In this document: one piece after another, positions 15,713 to 25,029 of the stretch
Numbering within the stretch: position 1 is the stretch's first letter
Layout: the number at the start of each line of letters is the position of its first letter
DNA from: Pelomonas sp. Root1444
GTDB taxonomy: Bacteria > Pseudomonadota > Gammaproteobacteria > Burkholderiales > Burkholderiaceae_C
Assembly: GCF_001426885.1 (NCBI RefSeq)
Contig: NZ_LMFP01000003.1
Coordinates: 813,306-877,305, forward strand
Direction: 5' to 3'
DNA: 64,000 nt
Notes under the pieces: generated by a model
The model's input: the letters and a program-made list of their open reading frames with translations, nothing else
Databases searched by the model: none
What the model was told of the DNA's origin: nothing
Position numbers and translations under genes: made by a program

Positions 15713-16566
15713 GCGCCCTCCCCGCCCGGCTGGCCCGCGAACGCGAACGGCCCCAGCACGACGAAGGCGCCGCCCTGGTAGCGCGCCTCGGGCCGGCTCG
15801 GGTCGATGTGCGGCTGCTTAGCCTCGACGGCGGCGCGCCAGGGCTCGGAGCTGTCCTGCGGGCGGTAGCCCACGTGCTTGCCCTGCGAGTTGTCCCACCA
15901 GGTGGTGCGGTTGTCGCTGGCGCCGTAGACGATGCTGTGGCCCACCACGGGCGCGCTCAAGGCGGCGACGAGCAGGCGCTCCATGTCGTCATGGCTGATC
16001 CAGCTCGACAGGTGGCGGCGGTCCTGCGGCTCGGGCAGGCAGGAGCCGATGCGGATGCTGACGGTCTCCAGGCCGTGGCGGTCGAAGTAGAACTGCGCGA
16101 GGTTCTCGCCGAAGGCCTTGGACAGGCCGTAGTAGCTGTCGGGCCGGGGCACGACGTGGGCCGGGATGGTCTCGCCCTGGCCGTAGAAGCCTGTCACGTG
16201 GTTGGAGCTGGCGAAGACGATGCGCCGGGTGCCGCGGCGGCGCGCGGCTTCGTAGAGGTTGTAGGCGCCCACGATGTTGGCCGGCAGCACGGTGCCGAAG
16301 GGCTTCTCGATGGACACGCCGCCGAAATGCAGCACCGCGTCCACGCCTTCGAGCAGCGCGTACATCGCCGCCTCGTCCTCCAGCGGCGCGACGACCACTT
16401 CCTCGCCCTCGCCGGCCGGGTCCATCGCGGCCAGGTCGGAGACGCGCAGCGTCTCGCAGTAGCGCTTCATGCGCGGGCGCAGCATGCGGCCCAGGGTGCC
16501 GGCGGCGCCGGTCAACAGCAGGCGCTTGAAGCGCAGTCCGGTCAGTTGTTCCATGTCGTTGTCCAT
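15709..16566 (-). CDS. udh: Uronate dehydrogenase
   Basis: A 285-residue NAD-dependent short-chain-type dehydrogenase closely resembling bacterial uronate dehydrogenases. It has the Rossmann motif LLLTGAAGTLGR, LHFGGVSIEKPF, ASSNHVTGFY and the catalytic YGLSK, and then RIGSCLPEP and SHDDMERL, all hallmark segments of Udh. It oxidises glucuronate or galacturonate to the aldarolactone with NAD+. Side-chain glucuronate from GH67/GH115 action and galacturonate from pectin would be its substrates. The ATG at 16566 or 16554 may be used; neither ribosome site is strong. It is followed by the lactonase with a 4-nt overlap. Confidence 0.92.
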   Translation of the reverse strand: MDNDMEQLTGLRFKRLLLTGAAGTLGRMLRPRMKRYCETLRVSDLAAMDPAGEGEEVVVAPLEDEAAMYALLEGVDAVLHFGGVSIEKPFGTVLPANIVGAYNLYEAARRRGTRRIVFASSNHVTGFYGQGETIPAHVVPRPDSYYGLSKAFGENLAQFYFDRHGLETVSIRIGSCLPEPQDRRHLSSWISHDDMERLLVAALSAPVVGHSIVYGASDNRTTWWDNSQGKHVGYRPQDSSEPWRAAVEAKQPHIDPSRPEARYQGGAFVVLGPFAFAGQPGGEGA

Positions 16567-16664
16567 CGTGATCACGGTATTCGTCGTCGGCCGAGCGCTG
16601 GAACGTCCGGAGCCGGCCGGCGGGCGATGTGCGCCCATGCCGGCGCGGCGCGACCAGGGGCTGC

Positions 16665-17741
16665 TCACCGCCGCATCGGCGGTCTCAGGCGCGGCGCGGC
16701 GTCGGACTGGCGACGCACGACCTTGAAATCCCGCAGCTCGTGCTCGCACGGCAAGGGCTCGCCGGCACGCCGCGCGCGGATGTGGCGCACCAGCAGGTCG
16801 ACCGCGGCGCCGGCCATCTCCATGATGGGCTGGCGCACGGTGGTGAGTTCGGGCCAGATGGTGGTGGCCAGCGGCGCATCGTCGAAGCCGACGACGGTCA
16901 GGTCGCTGGGCACGTCCAGGCCCATGCGGTGGGCGATGGCGACCGTCGCCGCAGCCATGTCGTCGTTGCTGGCGAAGATGGCCGTCGGCCGCTGCTCCTG
17001 CGACAGCAGGAACTCCGCCGCGTCGAGGCCCGAACGGTAGGTGAACATGCCCTGGGCGACGACCTCTTCCTCGGCGATGTTCAGGCCCGCGTCGGTCATC
17101 GCGGCATGGAAGCCCGCCAGGCGCCGCGAGCTGCTGCTCTGGTAGGGGTCGCCGATGATGAAGCCCAGGCGGTGGTGGCCCAGGTTCAGCAGGTGCTGGG
17201 TCATCACGTAGGCGGCCTGGAAGTCGTCGATGCCGACGGCGCAGACCGATTCGGACGGCTTGCCGCTGGACACGGCGACGGCGGGCGTGTCGGTCTCGGC
17301 GACGAGCTTGAGCAGCGGCTGCGAATCGCAGAACGGCGGCGGCAGGATGAGGCCGTCGATGCCGTTGGCGATCATCTCGGCGACGGGCTTCTCCTCGCCG
17401 TCGCGGGCGGCATCGCAGCGCTGCACGATGAGCTGCACGTGGCTCAGGCTGCTCTTGTTCAGCAGGCCGATCAGGAACTCGTTGAGGTAGCCGGCCGTCG
17501 GGTCGATGTAGAGCATGCCGATGCGGATGGGCTCCGAGCCGGCCAGCCGGCGCGCGGCCTGGTTGGGCAGGTAGTTCAGCTGCGCGATGGCCGCCTGCAC
17601 CTTCTCGCGCGTGCCCGGCCTCACGTTGAGCTCGCCATTGACGACACGTGACACCGTCATCGGCGACACCCCGGCAAGACTGGCCACATCGGCGATGGTG
17701 GCCACCTTGGTGCTACGCCCCTGGCGCACGTTTGGCTTCAA
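16665..17741 (-). CDS. LacI-family transcriptional regulator
   Basis: A 358-residue repressor. The N-terminal helix-turn-helix reads TIADVASLAGVSPMTVSRVVNG, followed by the hinge region (NYLPNQAARRLAG) and a periplasmic-binding-protein-like sensor domain to the C-terminus (IFASNDDMAAATVAIAHRMG, VVGFDDAP). It is first in line with udh, the lactonase and galM, about 100 bp upstream of udh, and probably controls them in response to a uronate or aldarate. TAGCGCTA-type palindromes that suit this family lie in the aguA-xynB promoter region, so it may control the xylan genes as well. Effector not determinable. Confidence 0.92.
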   Translation of the reverse strand: MKPNVRQGRSTKVATIADVASLAGVSPMTVSRVVNGELNVRPGTREKVQAAIAQLNYLPNQAARRLAGSEPIRIGMLYIDPTAGYLNEFLIGLLNKSSLSHVQLIVQRCDAARDGEEKPVAEMIANGIDGLILPPPFCDSQPLLKLVAETDTPAVAVSSGKPSESVCAVGIDDFQAAYVMTQHLLNLGHHRLGFIIGDPYQSSSSRRLAGFHAAMTDAGLNIAEEEVVAQGMFTYRSGLDAAEFLLSQEQRPTAIFASNDDMAAATVAIAHRMGLDVPSDLTVVGFDDAPLATTIWPELTTVRQPIMEMAGAAVDLLVRHIRARRAGEPLPCEHELRDFKVVRRQSDAAPRLRPPMRR

Positions 17742-17838
17742 TCTGCACCTCGAGAGTTCATTGTTCTGGCACCCGCGCGGTCAGCGCACGGACGAAGCTG
17801 CGATTTTGTATCAACGACATGGCGGGCCGTCCTGGAGC

Positions 17839-19980
17839 TCAGCCGCCGCGGCCGGGCGCGAACGGGAAGCGCATGGCCTTGTACGCCTCCAGCGGCTGCG
17901 CCGGGGGCCGCACGCCCGGCGGCAGCGGCAGGCCGGAGACCGCTTGGAAATAGGCGATGCAAGCATCGCGCCACCAGCGGGCCTCGCCCTCCTGCACGGC
18001 CAGGTAGGCCGCCACCTCGGCATGGCGGGCGGCGTCGATGTCGGGCTCGAGCGCCGCCCAGCGACGGCGCATGTCGGCCACCGTCGCCACGCCGCGGTCA
18101 TAGCGGGCGACCAGCTCGGCCCACAGCGTGCGCCCCGACGGCATGGCGTGATCCCACGGCAGATGGTGGAACCACAGCAGCAGCTCCGGCGGCGTGGTTC
18201 GGGGGTCGCCGAAGCGTCGCGCGACGGATGGCGCGTACTGGGCGACGGCGTTGCTGCCCGTGGCGCTGCGGTCGAAGCCGATGCCATCCCGCCCGGCGCG
18301 GTGGAAGTAGACCGGGTTCCAGTCGGCCCGCTCCAGGTTGTCGACCCAGGGCGCCGGGCCATGGTGGTGGCCGGTGCCCATCAGGTGATGCAGGCCGAGC
18401 GGCGTCATGTAGTCGACCACGGCCTCGCGCGAGGCCAGCATCAGGCGGGCGATGGCGTCGCGCGCGGCGGGCCGGGCCGTGAAGGTCTGTGCCACCCAGT
18501 CGCGCGCGACGGCGGCGGCGGGCAGGTCGGGGTCCCAGGCCAGGCGGCCGAAGGCGTACCAGTTGGCCTGGTCGAACTGCGAGCCGCTCCAGTTGCGGTC
18601 GGTGCCGATGTTGGCCACGCCGGCGATGGCCGTCAGCCTGTGGCCGTGCAGGCGGCCGTCGACGACGCGGGCCACCGTGCCGCCGTGGCCGGTGTCGGCT
18701 TGCAGGACCTCCTCGAACAGCGGGCCGAGGTGCACGAGGTGGGTCGAGAAGCCGAGGTACTCCTTGGTGATCTGCAACTCCAGCGCCAGCGGCGTCTTCG
18801 GCATCGCGCCGAACAGCGGGTGGAAGGGCTCGCGCGGCTGGAAGTCGATGGGGCCGTTCTTGACCTGCACGATGACGTTGGGCGCGAACTTGCCGTCCAG
18901 CGGCTGGAACTCGGCAAACGCCTGGGCGGCGCGGTCCTTGGCATCGGGCGCGTAGACGAAGGCCCGCCACATGACGACGCCGCCATGCGGCGCCAGGGCC
19001 TCGGCCAGCATGTTGGCGCCGTCGGCATGGTGGCGGCCATAGTCCTGCGGGCCCGGCTGGCCTTCGGAATTGGCCTTGACGAGGAAGCCGCCGAAGTCGG
19101 GGATGCGCTCGTAGATCTCCGCCGCCTTGGCCCGCCACCAGGCGCGCACGGCCGGGTCCAGCGGGTCGGCCGTCTTCAGGCCGCCCAGTTCGACCGGCGC
19201 CGAGAAGCGCGCCGACAGGTAGACCCGGATGCCGTAGGGCCGGAACACATCCGCCAGCGCGGCGGCCTTGGCGAGGAAGGGCGCGGTCAGCGACTCGGCC
19301 TTGGCGTTGACGTTGTTCAGCACCGTGCCATTGATGCCCAGCGACGCGTTGGCGCGCGCGTAGTCCACATAGCGCGGGTCCAGCAGGTCGGGCAGCTTCC
19401 ACCAGTCCCAGATCGAGGCACCGGCATAGCCGCGCTCCACGCTGCGGTCCAGGTTGTCCCAGTGGTTGAGCAGGCGCAGGCCGACCTTGGGCACCGAGCG
19501 CTGCTCCAGCCGGGACAGGTCGGCACCGGTCTGCGCCGCGCGCAGCCAGGCAAAGCTGCCGTAGAGCAGGCCCGCCTCGCTGTTGGCGGCGATCAGGGTG
19601 ACCGGGCGTCCCTGCAGCCGCGTGCTGCGCAGCAGCCAGCCTTCGCGGCCCAGTTCGTCCCAGCGCAGCTCGACACCGGGCGGCGCGCTGCCGGGTGTGG
19701 CCAGCACCAGGGCGCCTTGGGCGATGCGTGTCGCCAGCACCGGCTCGCGCCCGGCCATGGCCGTGATGCCGCGCTGCAGCTCGGCCACCGCCGCCCGCAG
19801 CGTCGGCGAGCCCGGTTGCGCCGGGACCACGATGCTGCGGGCGCCGGCCTGCAGTTGCACCATGGCCTGGCCCTGCAGCGGCCGGTAGCGCAGCCACAGC
19901 TCATGGCCGTCCTCGGCCGCCGCCCAGGCGGGTAGCAATACCAGCCACAGCGCCCACAGCCATTTGCCCATCGTCCTCAT
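17839..19980 (-). CDS. aguA: GH67 alpha-glucuronidase, exported
   Basis: A 713-residue protein: a signal peptide ([20 protein letters not shown]) followed by a full-length GH67 fold. Conserved segments include [35 protein letters not shown] (likely general acid Glu), [20 protein letters not shown] (Asp of the base pair) and [19 protein letters not shown] (Glu). GH67 enzymes remove (4-O-methyl)glucuronate from the non-reducing end of aldouronic oligosaccharides made from glucuronoxylan. The start is fixed by an AGAGGAG ribosome site five bases before ATG 19980. The signal peptide places it in the periplasm or outside the cell. It is divergent from the xynB operon. Confidence 0.93.
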   Translation of the reverse strand: MRTMGKWLWALWLVLLPAWAAAEDGHELWLRYRPLQGQAMVQLQAGARSIVVPAQPGSPTLRAAVAELQRGITAMAGREPVLATRIAQGALVLATPGSAPPGVELRWDELGREGWLLRSTRLQGRPVTLIAANSEAGLLYGSFAWLRAAQTGADLSRLEQRSVPKVGLRLLNHWDNLDRSVERGYAGASIWDWWKLPDLLDPRYVDYARANASLGINGTVLNNVNAKAESLTAPFLAKAAALADVFRPYGIRVYLSARFSAPVELGGLKTADPLDPAVRAWWRAKAAEIYERIPDFGGFLVKANSEGQPGPQDYGRHHADGANMLAEALAPHGGVVMWRAFVYAPDAKDRAAQAFAEFQPLDGKFAPNVIVQVKNGPIDFQPREPFHPLFGAMPKTPLALELQITKEYLGFSTHLVHLGPLFEEVLQADTGHGGTVARVVDGRLHGHRLTAIAGVANIGTDRNWSGSQFDQANWYAFGRLAWDPDLPAAAVARDWVAQTFTARPAARDAIARLMLASREAVVDYMTPLGLHHLMGTGHHHGPAPWVDNLERADWNPVYFHRAGRDGIGFDRSATGSNAVAQYAPSVARRFGDPRTTPPELLLWFHHLPWDHAMPSGRTLWAELVARYDRGVATVADMRRRWAALEPDIDAARHAEVAAYLAVQEGEARWWRDACIAYFQAVSGLPLPPGVRPPAQPLEAYKAMRFPFAPGRGG

Positions 19981-20035
19981 TCCGTCTCCTCTTCGCCCGC
20001 AAGGTATGCGAAACCCTGGCTTGCGCGACACCAAA

Positions 20036-20049
20036 TGGTAGCGCTACAT
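20036..20049. promoter_or_regulatory. LacI-type operator 1 in the aguA/xynB divergent region
   Basis: TGGTAGCGCTACAT with the perfect 10-bp palindrome GTAGCGCTAC at 20038-20047, about 56 bp upstream of the aguA start. CG-centred palindromes of this kind are typical for LacI-family repressors, including sugar regulators of other xylose-using proteobacteria. The local LacI regulator is the obvious candidate. Confidence 0.55.
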
Positions 20050-20179
20050 TTCCATCTGACAATACGCATCCGGCGGCACCACCGATGCCCCATTCTCCAG
20101 GAGACAAGTCTTGAACAAGCACGTGCGCGGCGCCTGCGCTGCGCTGTCCCAGCGCCAGGGGTTTACCCGAGCGCGTTGC

Positions 20180-20193
20180 GCTAGCGCTACCAA
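20180..20193. promoter_or_regulatory. LacI-type operator 2 in the aguA/xynB divergent region
   Basis: Holds the palindrome TAGCGCTA (20182-20189). On the minus strand it shares TGGTAGCGCTA exactly with operator 1, about 143 bp away. It is about 90 bp upstream of xynB. Two such sites flanking the divergent promoters would allow joint control or looping. Confidence 0.5.
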
Positions 20194-20282
20194 CGGCGGC
20201 GTCTAGGCGCCCACGCCGCCCCGGCGGTGAACCCTTCTTCCGAACAGCACCTGCGCACGGTGCCCGAACGCCAGTCCTGACG

Positions 20283-21947
20283 ATGATCACCAATCCCATC
20301 CTGCCCGGCTTCCATGCCGACCCGTCCATCTGCCGCGTCCCTGGCGAAGGTGGCGACGACTACTACATCGCCACCTCGACCTTCGAGTGGTGGCCGGGCG
20401 TGCGCATCCACCATTCGCGCGACCTGGTGAACTGGCGGCACCACAGCTATGCCGTCACTCGGACCAGCCAGCTCGACCTGACCGGCCACCCCGACTCCGC
20501 CGGCGTCTGGGCGCCCTGCCTGAGCTATGCGCACGGCCAGTTCTGGCTGATCTACACCGACGTGCGCAGCACCATCGGCGCCCACAAGGACACGCACAAC
20601 TACCTCGTCACCGCGCCCAGCATCGACGGCCCCTGGAGCGAGCCGATCTACCTGAACAGCTCGGGCTTCGACCCCAGCCTGTTCCATGACGACGATGGCC
20701 GCAGCTGGCTGCTCAACCAGCAGTGGACGCATGTGCCGGGCAAGAACCACTTCAACGGCATCCTGCTGCAGGCGTACGACCGCGAAGCCAAGCGCCTGGT
20801 CGGCCCGGTCAAGAACATCTACGCCGGTACCGAGCTCGGCGTCGTCGAAGGCCCGCACCTGTACCGCCGCAACGGCTGGTACTACCTGCTGACCGCCGAG
20901 GGCGGCACGTTCTATGAACATGCCGTGACGCTGGCGCGCTCGCGCAGCATCGACGGGCCCTACGAGACGCTGCCCGGCAACCCGCTGCTGACCGCCTGGC
21001 AGAAGCCCACCGACGGCCTGCAGCGCGCGGGCCACGCCAGCCTGGTCGAGACGGCGCAGGGCGAATGGTTCCTGGCCCACCTCTGCGGCCGGCCGCTGGA
21101 ATGGACCGGCCCCAATGCCGAGAGCAACTCGCCGGAGTCCGGCTACGCCGGCCTGCACTGCCCGCTGGGCCGCGAGACGGCGCTGCAGCGCCTCATCTGG
21201 CGCGATGACGACTGGCCCGAAGTGGTCGGCGCCAATGGTCAAGCGAGCCAGCAACCCGGCATGAAGGTCGCCCTGCCCGACCTGCCGCCCCACCCCTTCC
21301 CCGCCGAGCCGGTGCGCGACGATTTCGATTCGGCCACCTTCAACGGCCACCTGAACTCGCTGCGCAAGCCGTTCGACGACAGCTGGGCCTCCCTGACCGC
21401 GCGCCCCGGCCACCTGCGCCTGACCGGCCGCGAGTCGCTGATGAGCCTGTTCGACCAGAGCCTGGTCGCGCGCCGCCAGCAGCACTTCAATTGCCGCGTC
21501 GAGACGCGTGTGGACTTCGAGCCCGAGAACTTCCACCAGATGGCCGGCCTCGTCGCCTACTACAACACCCGCAACCACGCCTACCTGCATGTCACGCGGG
21601 ACATCGACAGCGGCGAACGCGTCGTGCGCCTGCACGTGAACCGCGACGCCGCACTCAGCTCGGTCAGCGCCCCGGTGCCGGTCGCGCCCGGGCCGGTGGA
21701 CCTGGCCGTCGAGTTCAGCCACGACAGCTACCAGTTCCACTTGAAGCAGGACGGCCAGGACTGGCAGCCCGTCGGCCCGGCGCTGGACACCGCCATGCTG
21801 AGCGACGAGTTCGCGACCCGCTTCATCAACGGCTTCGCCAACCACTTCGGCTTCACCGGCAACTTCATCGGCATCGCCTGCCAGGATATGGCCGGCACGC
21901 GCAAGCATGCCGACTTCGACTTTCTGAGCTATGAAGCGAAGGCCTGA
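20283..21947 (+). CDS. xynB: GH43 beta-xylosidase
   Basis: A 554-residue intracellular beta-1,4-xylosidase of the GH43 type with a C-terminal beta-sandwich. The five-bladed propeller shows the catalytic base Asp in NPILPGFHADPSICR (D13), the pKa-modulating Asp in GFDPSLFHDDDG and the acid Glu in GVVEGPHLYRR. The second half (from about residue 340, VRDDFDS) is the typical accessory domain. There is no signal peptide, so it acts on imported xylo-oligosaccharides. It starts a four-gene plus-strand run: xynB, GPH transporter, xylA, xylB. Confidence 0.94.
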   Translation: MITNPILPGFHADPSICRVPGEGGDDYYIATSTFEWWPGVRIHHSRDLVNWRHHSYAVTRTSQLDLTGHPDSAGVWAPCLSYAHGQFWLIYTDVRSTIGAHKDTHNYLVTAPSIDGPWSEPIYLNSSGFDPSLFHDDDGRSWLLNQQWTHVPGKNHFNGILLQAYDREAKRLVGPVKNIYAGTELGVVEGPHLYRRNGWYYLLTAEGGTFYEHAVTLARSRSIDGPYETLPGNPLLTAWQKPTDGLQRAGHASLVETAQGEWFLAHLCGRPLEWTGPNAESNSPESGYAGLHCPLGRETALQRLIWRDDDWPEVVGANGQASQQPGMKVALPDLPPHPFPAEPVRDDFDSATFNGHLNSLRKPFDDSWASLTARPGHLRLTGRESLMSLFDQSLVARRQQHFNCRVETRVDFEPENFHQMAGLVAYYNTRNHAYLHVTRDIDSGERVVRLHVNRDAALSSVSAPVPVAPGPVDLAVEFSHDSYQFHLKQDGQDWQPVGPALDTAMLSDEFATRFINGFANHFGFTGNFIGIACQDMAGTRKHADFDFLSYEAKA

Positions 21948-21989
21948 CCCGGCTCACCGGGCAGGCAACAAAACGACAAGAGGAGACGT

Positions 21990-23504
21990 ATGAGCCAGAG
22001 ACTCTCGTTCATGGAGAAGGCGGGCTACAGCTGCGGCGACGCGGCGGCCAATTTCGTCTTCATGACCATGGTGCTGTTCCAGCTGAACTTCTACACGGAC
22101 GTGTTCGGCCTGTCCGCCAGCACGGCCGCCGCCATCCTGCTGTGGCCGCGGCTGTGGGACGCCGTCTTCGACCCCATCATGGGCGTGCTGGCCGACCGCA
22201 CCAACACGCGCTGGGGCAAGTTCCGCCCCTGGGTGCTGTGGACGACGGTGCCGTGGTGCGTCGTCATGATCGCGGCCTACACGGCGCCCGACCCGAGCTG
22301 GGGCTGGAGCACCGGCATGGTCATCGCCTACGCCGGCATCACCAACACGCTGCTGATGACGCTGTACTCGATGAACAACATGCCGTACTCGGCGCTGGGC
22401 GGCGTCATGACGGCCGACCTCAACGAGCGCACCAAGCTCAACTCCTACCGCTTCGTGTCGGTCAACGTCGCGCAGTTCATCGTGGGCGGCTTCACGCTGC
22501 CGCTGGTGGCCAAGTTCGCGCAGGGGCATGACCGTGCCCACGGCTGGCAGGTCACGATGACCATCTGGGCCGCCGTCTGCCTGCTGCTGTTCCTCGTCAC
22601 CTTCTTCACGACGAAGGAGCGCATCAAGCCCGTCGTCGAGACCCATGCCTCGCCCAAGCAGGACTTCGCCGACCTGTTGAAGAACGGCCCGTGGATCGCG
22701 CTGGTCTGCTACACCGTCTTCAACTTCGGCATGCTGGCGCTGCGCGGCGGCGCGCACTACAACTATTACCACCACTACACCGACAAGGCCGCGATGTTCG
22801 ACTTCGTCGCCGCCCTCGGGCTGACGACGCCCGACCCAGCCGGCACCGGCAGCCTGGCCGATGCCCTCGGCTACATCGTCCACGGCACGCGCGACAACCT
22901 GGCCAGCTCCAACGTGGCCGACGTGTTCAACAGCATCCTCAACATGGCCGGCTTCGCGACGACCATCGTCGTCATCATGCTGTCCGCGGGCCTGTCGGCA
23001 CGCTTCGGCAAGCGCACCGTGGCGACGGTCGCCTTCGGTTTGTCGACGCTGCAGGCCTGCGCGATGTACCTGCTGTCGCCAACCGACGTCTGGGGCATGC
23101 TGGGCCTGCACATGCTGGGCGCCGTCTTCTACGCGCCGACCATCGCCGTCATGTGGGCCATGTACGCCGATGCCGCCGACTACTCCGAGTGGCAGACCGG
23201 CCGGCGCTTCACCGGCATGGTGTTCGCCACCATCGGCTTCTCGCTGAAGGCGGGCCTGGCGCTCGGCTCGGCGGCTTTCCTGTGGCTGCTCGCCGGCTTC
23301 TTCGGCTACGACACGCAGGCCCCCTCGGCACCCAACGCAGTGGAGGGCTACCGCGTCATGTCGAGTTTCGTCGTCGGCGCGCTGTTTGCCGGCTGCTTCT
23401 TGAGCCTGCTGGCCAACAAGCTGGACAAGCGCACCACGCTGAAGATGTCCGAAGAGCTCGCTGAACGCCGCCTCAAGGCTGGCGTGGCGCCCAACGCCGT
23501 CTAA
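21990..23504 (+). CDS. GPH-family (glycoside-pentoside-hexuronide) sugar transporter
   Basis: A 504-residue, roughly 12-helix MFS-type symporter of the glycoside-pentoside-hexuronide:cation family. It begins [20 protein letters not shown] and has the conserved [26 protein letters not shown] region. It is longer than classical members because of a roughly 50-residue loop (around [20 protein letters not shown]). Position between a cytoplasmic beta-xylosidase and xylose isomerase points to import of xylo-oligosaccharides or xylosides. A strong AGGAG site precedes the ATG, and the gap to xynB is 42 bp. Confidence 0.9.
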   Translation: MSQRLSFMEKAGYSCGDAAANFVFMTMVLFQLNFYTDVFGLSASTAAAILLWPRLWDAVFDPIMGVLADRTNTRWGKFRPWVLWTTVPWCVVMIAAYTAPDPSWGWSTGMVIAYAGITNTLLMTLYSMNNMPYSALGGVMTADLNERTKLNSYRFVSVNVAQFIVGGFTLPLVAKFAQGHDRAHGWQVTMTIWAAVCLLLFLVTFFTTKERIKPVVETHASPKQDFADLLKNGPWIALVCYTVFNFGMLALRGGAHYNYYHHYTDKAAMFDFVAALGLTTPDPAGTGSLADALGYIVHGTRDNLASSNVADVFNSILNMAGFATTIVVIMLSAGLSARFGKRTVATVAFGLSTLQACAMYLLSPTDVWGMLGLHMLGAVFYAPTIAVMWAMYADAADYSEWQTGRRFTGMVFATIGFSLKAGLALGSAAFLWLLAGFFGYDTQAPSAPNAVEGYRVMSSFVVGALFAGCFLSLLANKLDKRTTLKMSEELAERRLKAGVAPNAV

Positions 23505-23547
23505 CCTCTTCATCACCACCACTTCTCCCGCCAGTCAAGGACCCGCC

Positions 23548-24864
23548 ATGAGCACCGCCTATTCCGACCTCCCCGTCGTCCAGTACGAAGGCCCGCAATC
23601 CACCAACCCGCTGGCCTACCGCTGGTACGACGCCAACCGCGTCGTGCTCGGCAAGACGCTGGCCGAGCACCTGCGCCCGGCCGTCTGCTACTGGCACAAC
23701 TTCTGCTGGAAGGGCGAGGACGTCTTCGGCCTGGGCGCCACCGCCCACCAGCGCAACTGGTTCAGCGAGGCGGACGCCGTCAAGGCGGCGCAGCTCAAGC
23801 TTGACGCCGCCTTCGACTTCTTCGGCAAGCTGGGCCTGCCCTGGTGGTGCTTCCATGACCGCGACGTGGCCCCCGAGGGCGCGACGCTGGCCGAGTCCAA
23901 CCGCAACCTCGACGCCCTGCTCGAAGCCGCGGCCAAGAAGATGCAGGACCAGAAGATCGGCCTGCTCTGGGGCACGGCCAACCTGTTCTCCAACCCGCGC
24001 TTCATGAGCGGCGCGGCCACCAACCCCGACCCCGAGGTGTTCGCCTACGCCGCCGCGCAGGTGAAGCATGTGCTGGAGTGGACCCACCGCCTGGGCGGCC
24101 AGAACTATGTGCTGTGGGGCGGCCGCGAGGGCTACGAGACGCTGCTCAACACCGACCTCAAGCGCGAGCTGGCGCAGTACGGCCGCTTCCTGTCGGCCGT
24201 CGTCGAGCACAAGCACAAGATCGGCTTCAAGGGCACCATCCTCATCGAGCCCAAGCCGCAGGAGCCCACCAAGCACCAGTACGACTACGACAGCGCCACG
24301 GTCTACGGCTTCCTGAAGACCTACGGCCTGGAGAACGAGGTCAAGGTCAACCTGGAGGTCAACCACGCGACGCTGGCTGGCCACAGCTTCGAGCACGAGG
24401 TGGCCACCGCCTGCGCTTTAGGCATCTTCGGCTCCATCGACGCCAACCGCGGCGACGAGCAGCTGGGCTGGGACACCGACCAGTTCCCCAACAACCACGC
24501 GGCGCTGGTGCCGGCCATGCTGGAGATCATCCGCGCCGGTGGCTTCACGACCGGCGGCACCAACTTCGACGCCAAGGTGCGCCGCCAGTCCATCGACCCC
24601 ACCGACCAGCTCGAGGGCCACATCGGCGGCATGGACACCATGGCCCGCGCCTTCCTCAGCGCCGCCGCGCTGTACGAGAGCGGCCAGCTGGAGAAGGCCG
24701 TGGGCGACCGTTACGCCGGCTGGGACGGCGACCTCGGCAAGAAGATCCACGGCGGCGCCAGCCTGGACGACCTGGCCAGCATCGTGCACGCCCAAGGCAT
24801 CTCGCCGGTCGCGCGCTCGGGCCGCCAGGAGCGCCTCGAGAACATCGTCAACGCGTTCGTGTGA
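23548..24864 (+). CDS. xylA: Xylose isomerase
   Basis: A 438-residue class II xylose isomerase. Seen are the active-site His/Asp segment [13 protein letters not shown], the metal-site region [17 protein letters not shown] and NVEVNH-like [13 protein letters not shown], and the C-terminal metal site [21 protein letters not shown]. It converts D-xylose to D-xylulose in the cytoplasm with divalent metal ions. Length and motifs are normal. It is followed, after a 165-bp gap that holds an interspersed repeat, by xylulokinase. Confidence 0.97.
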   Translation: MSTAYSDLPVVQYEGPQSTNPLAYRWYDANRVVLGKTLAEHLRPAVCYWHNFCWKGEDVFGLGATAHQRNWFSEADAVKAAQLKLDAAFDFFGKLGLPWWCFHDRDVAPEGATLAESNRNLDALLEAAAKKMQDQKIGLLWGTANLFSNPRFMSGAATNPDPEVFAYAAAQVKHVLEWTHRLGGQNYVLWGGREGYETLLNTDLKRELAQYGRFLSAVVEHKHKIGFKGTILIEPKPQEPTKHQYDYDSATVYGFLKTYGLENEVKVNLEVNHATLAGHSFEHEVATACALGIFGSIDANRGDEQLGWDTDQFPNNHAALVPAMLEIIRAGGFTTGGTNFDAKVRRQSIDPTDQLEGHIGGMDTMARAFLSAAALYESGQLEKAVGDRYAGWDGDLGKKIHGGASLDDLASIVHAQGISPVARSGRQERLENIVNAFV

Positions 24865-24998
24865 GCCCCTCGCCCAGTCGCGCCGCGCTGAACGCGGGCG
24901 CGGCTGGTCGGTCCCCCGAGGGAACGGCGATGCTCGCCGGGCTTGCCCCGCTCGCACATCGCCCAGGGCGGGCCGGCTTGGGAGCGGCCCGGCGCTCG
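24865..24998. repeat. Interspersed intergenic repeat, copy A
   Basis: About 134 bp starting directly after the xylA stop and closely matching 58018-58149, in the same orientation relative to the flanking operon. Exact blocks include CGGCGATGCTCGC, CCCCGCTCGCACATCGCC and a 30-bp block ending GGCGCTCG. It can fold: GGCGATG with CATCGCC, and GGGCCG with CGGCCC. The minus strand of both copies carries a similar short open frame starting MCERG; this follows from the DNA repeat and is not evidence for a protein. Probably an intergenic RNA-structure element of REP type. Confidence 0.8.
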
Positions 24999-25029
24999 GC
25001 CCGCAAACGCAATACAAGTTCAACACACC

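Noticed and set aside
17587-19935. A 782-codon plus-strand frame
   Set aside because: Antisense shadow of the GH67 gene; composition (Gly/Arg/Val/Gln/His) and lack of motifs show it is not a gene.
24711-24959. Similar short minus-strand frames beginning MCERG here and at 57993-58190
   Set aside because: Their likeness is explained by the shared DNA repeat; there is no ribosome site and the frames run into neighbouring genes in antisense.
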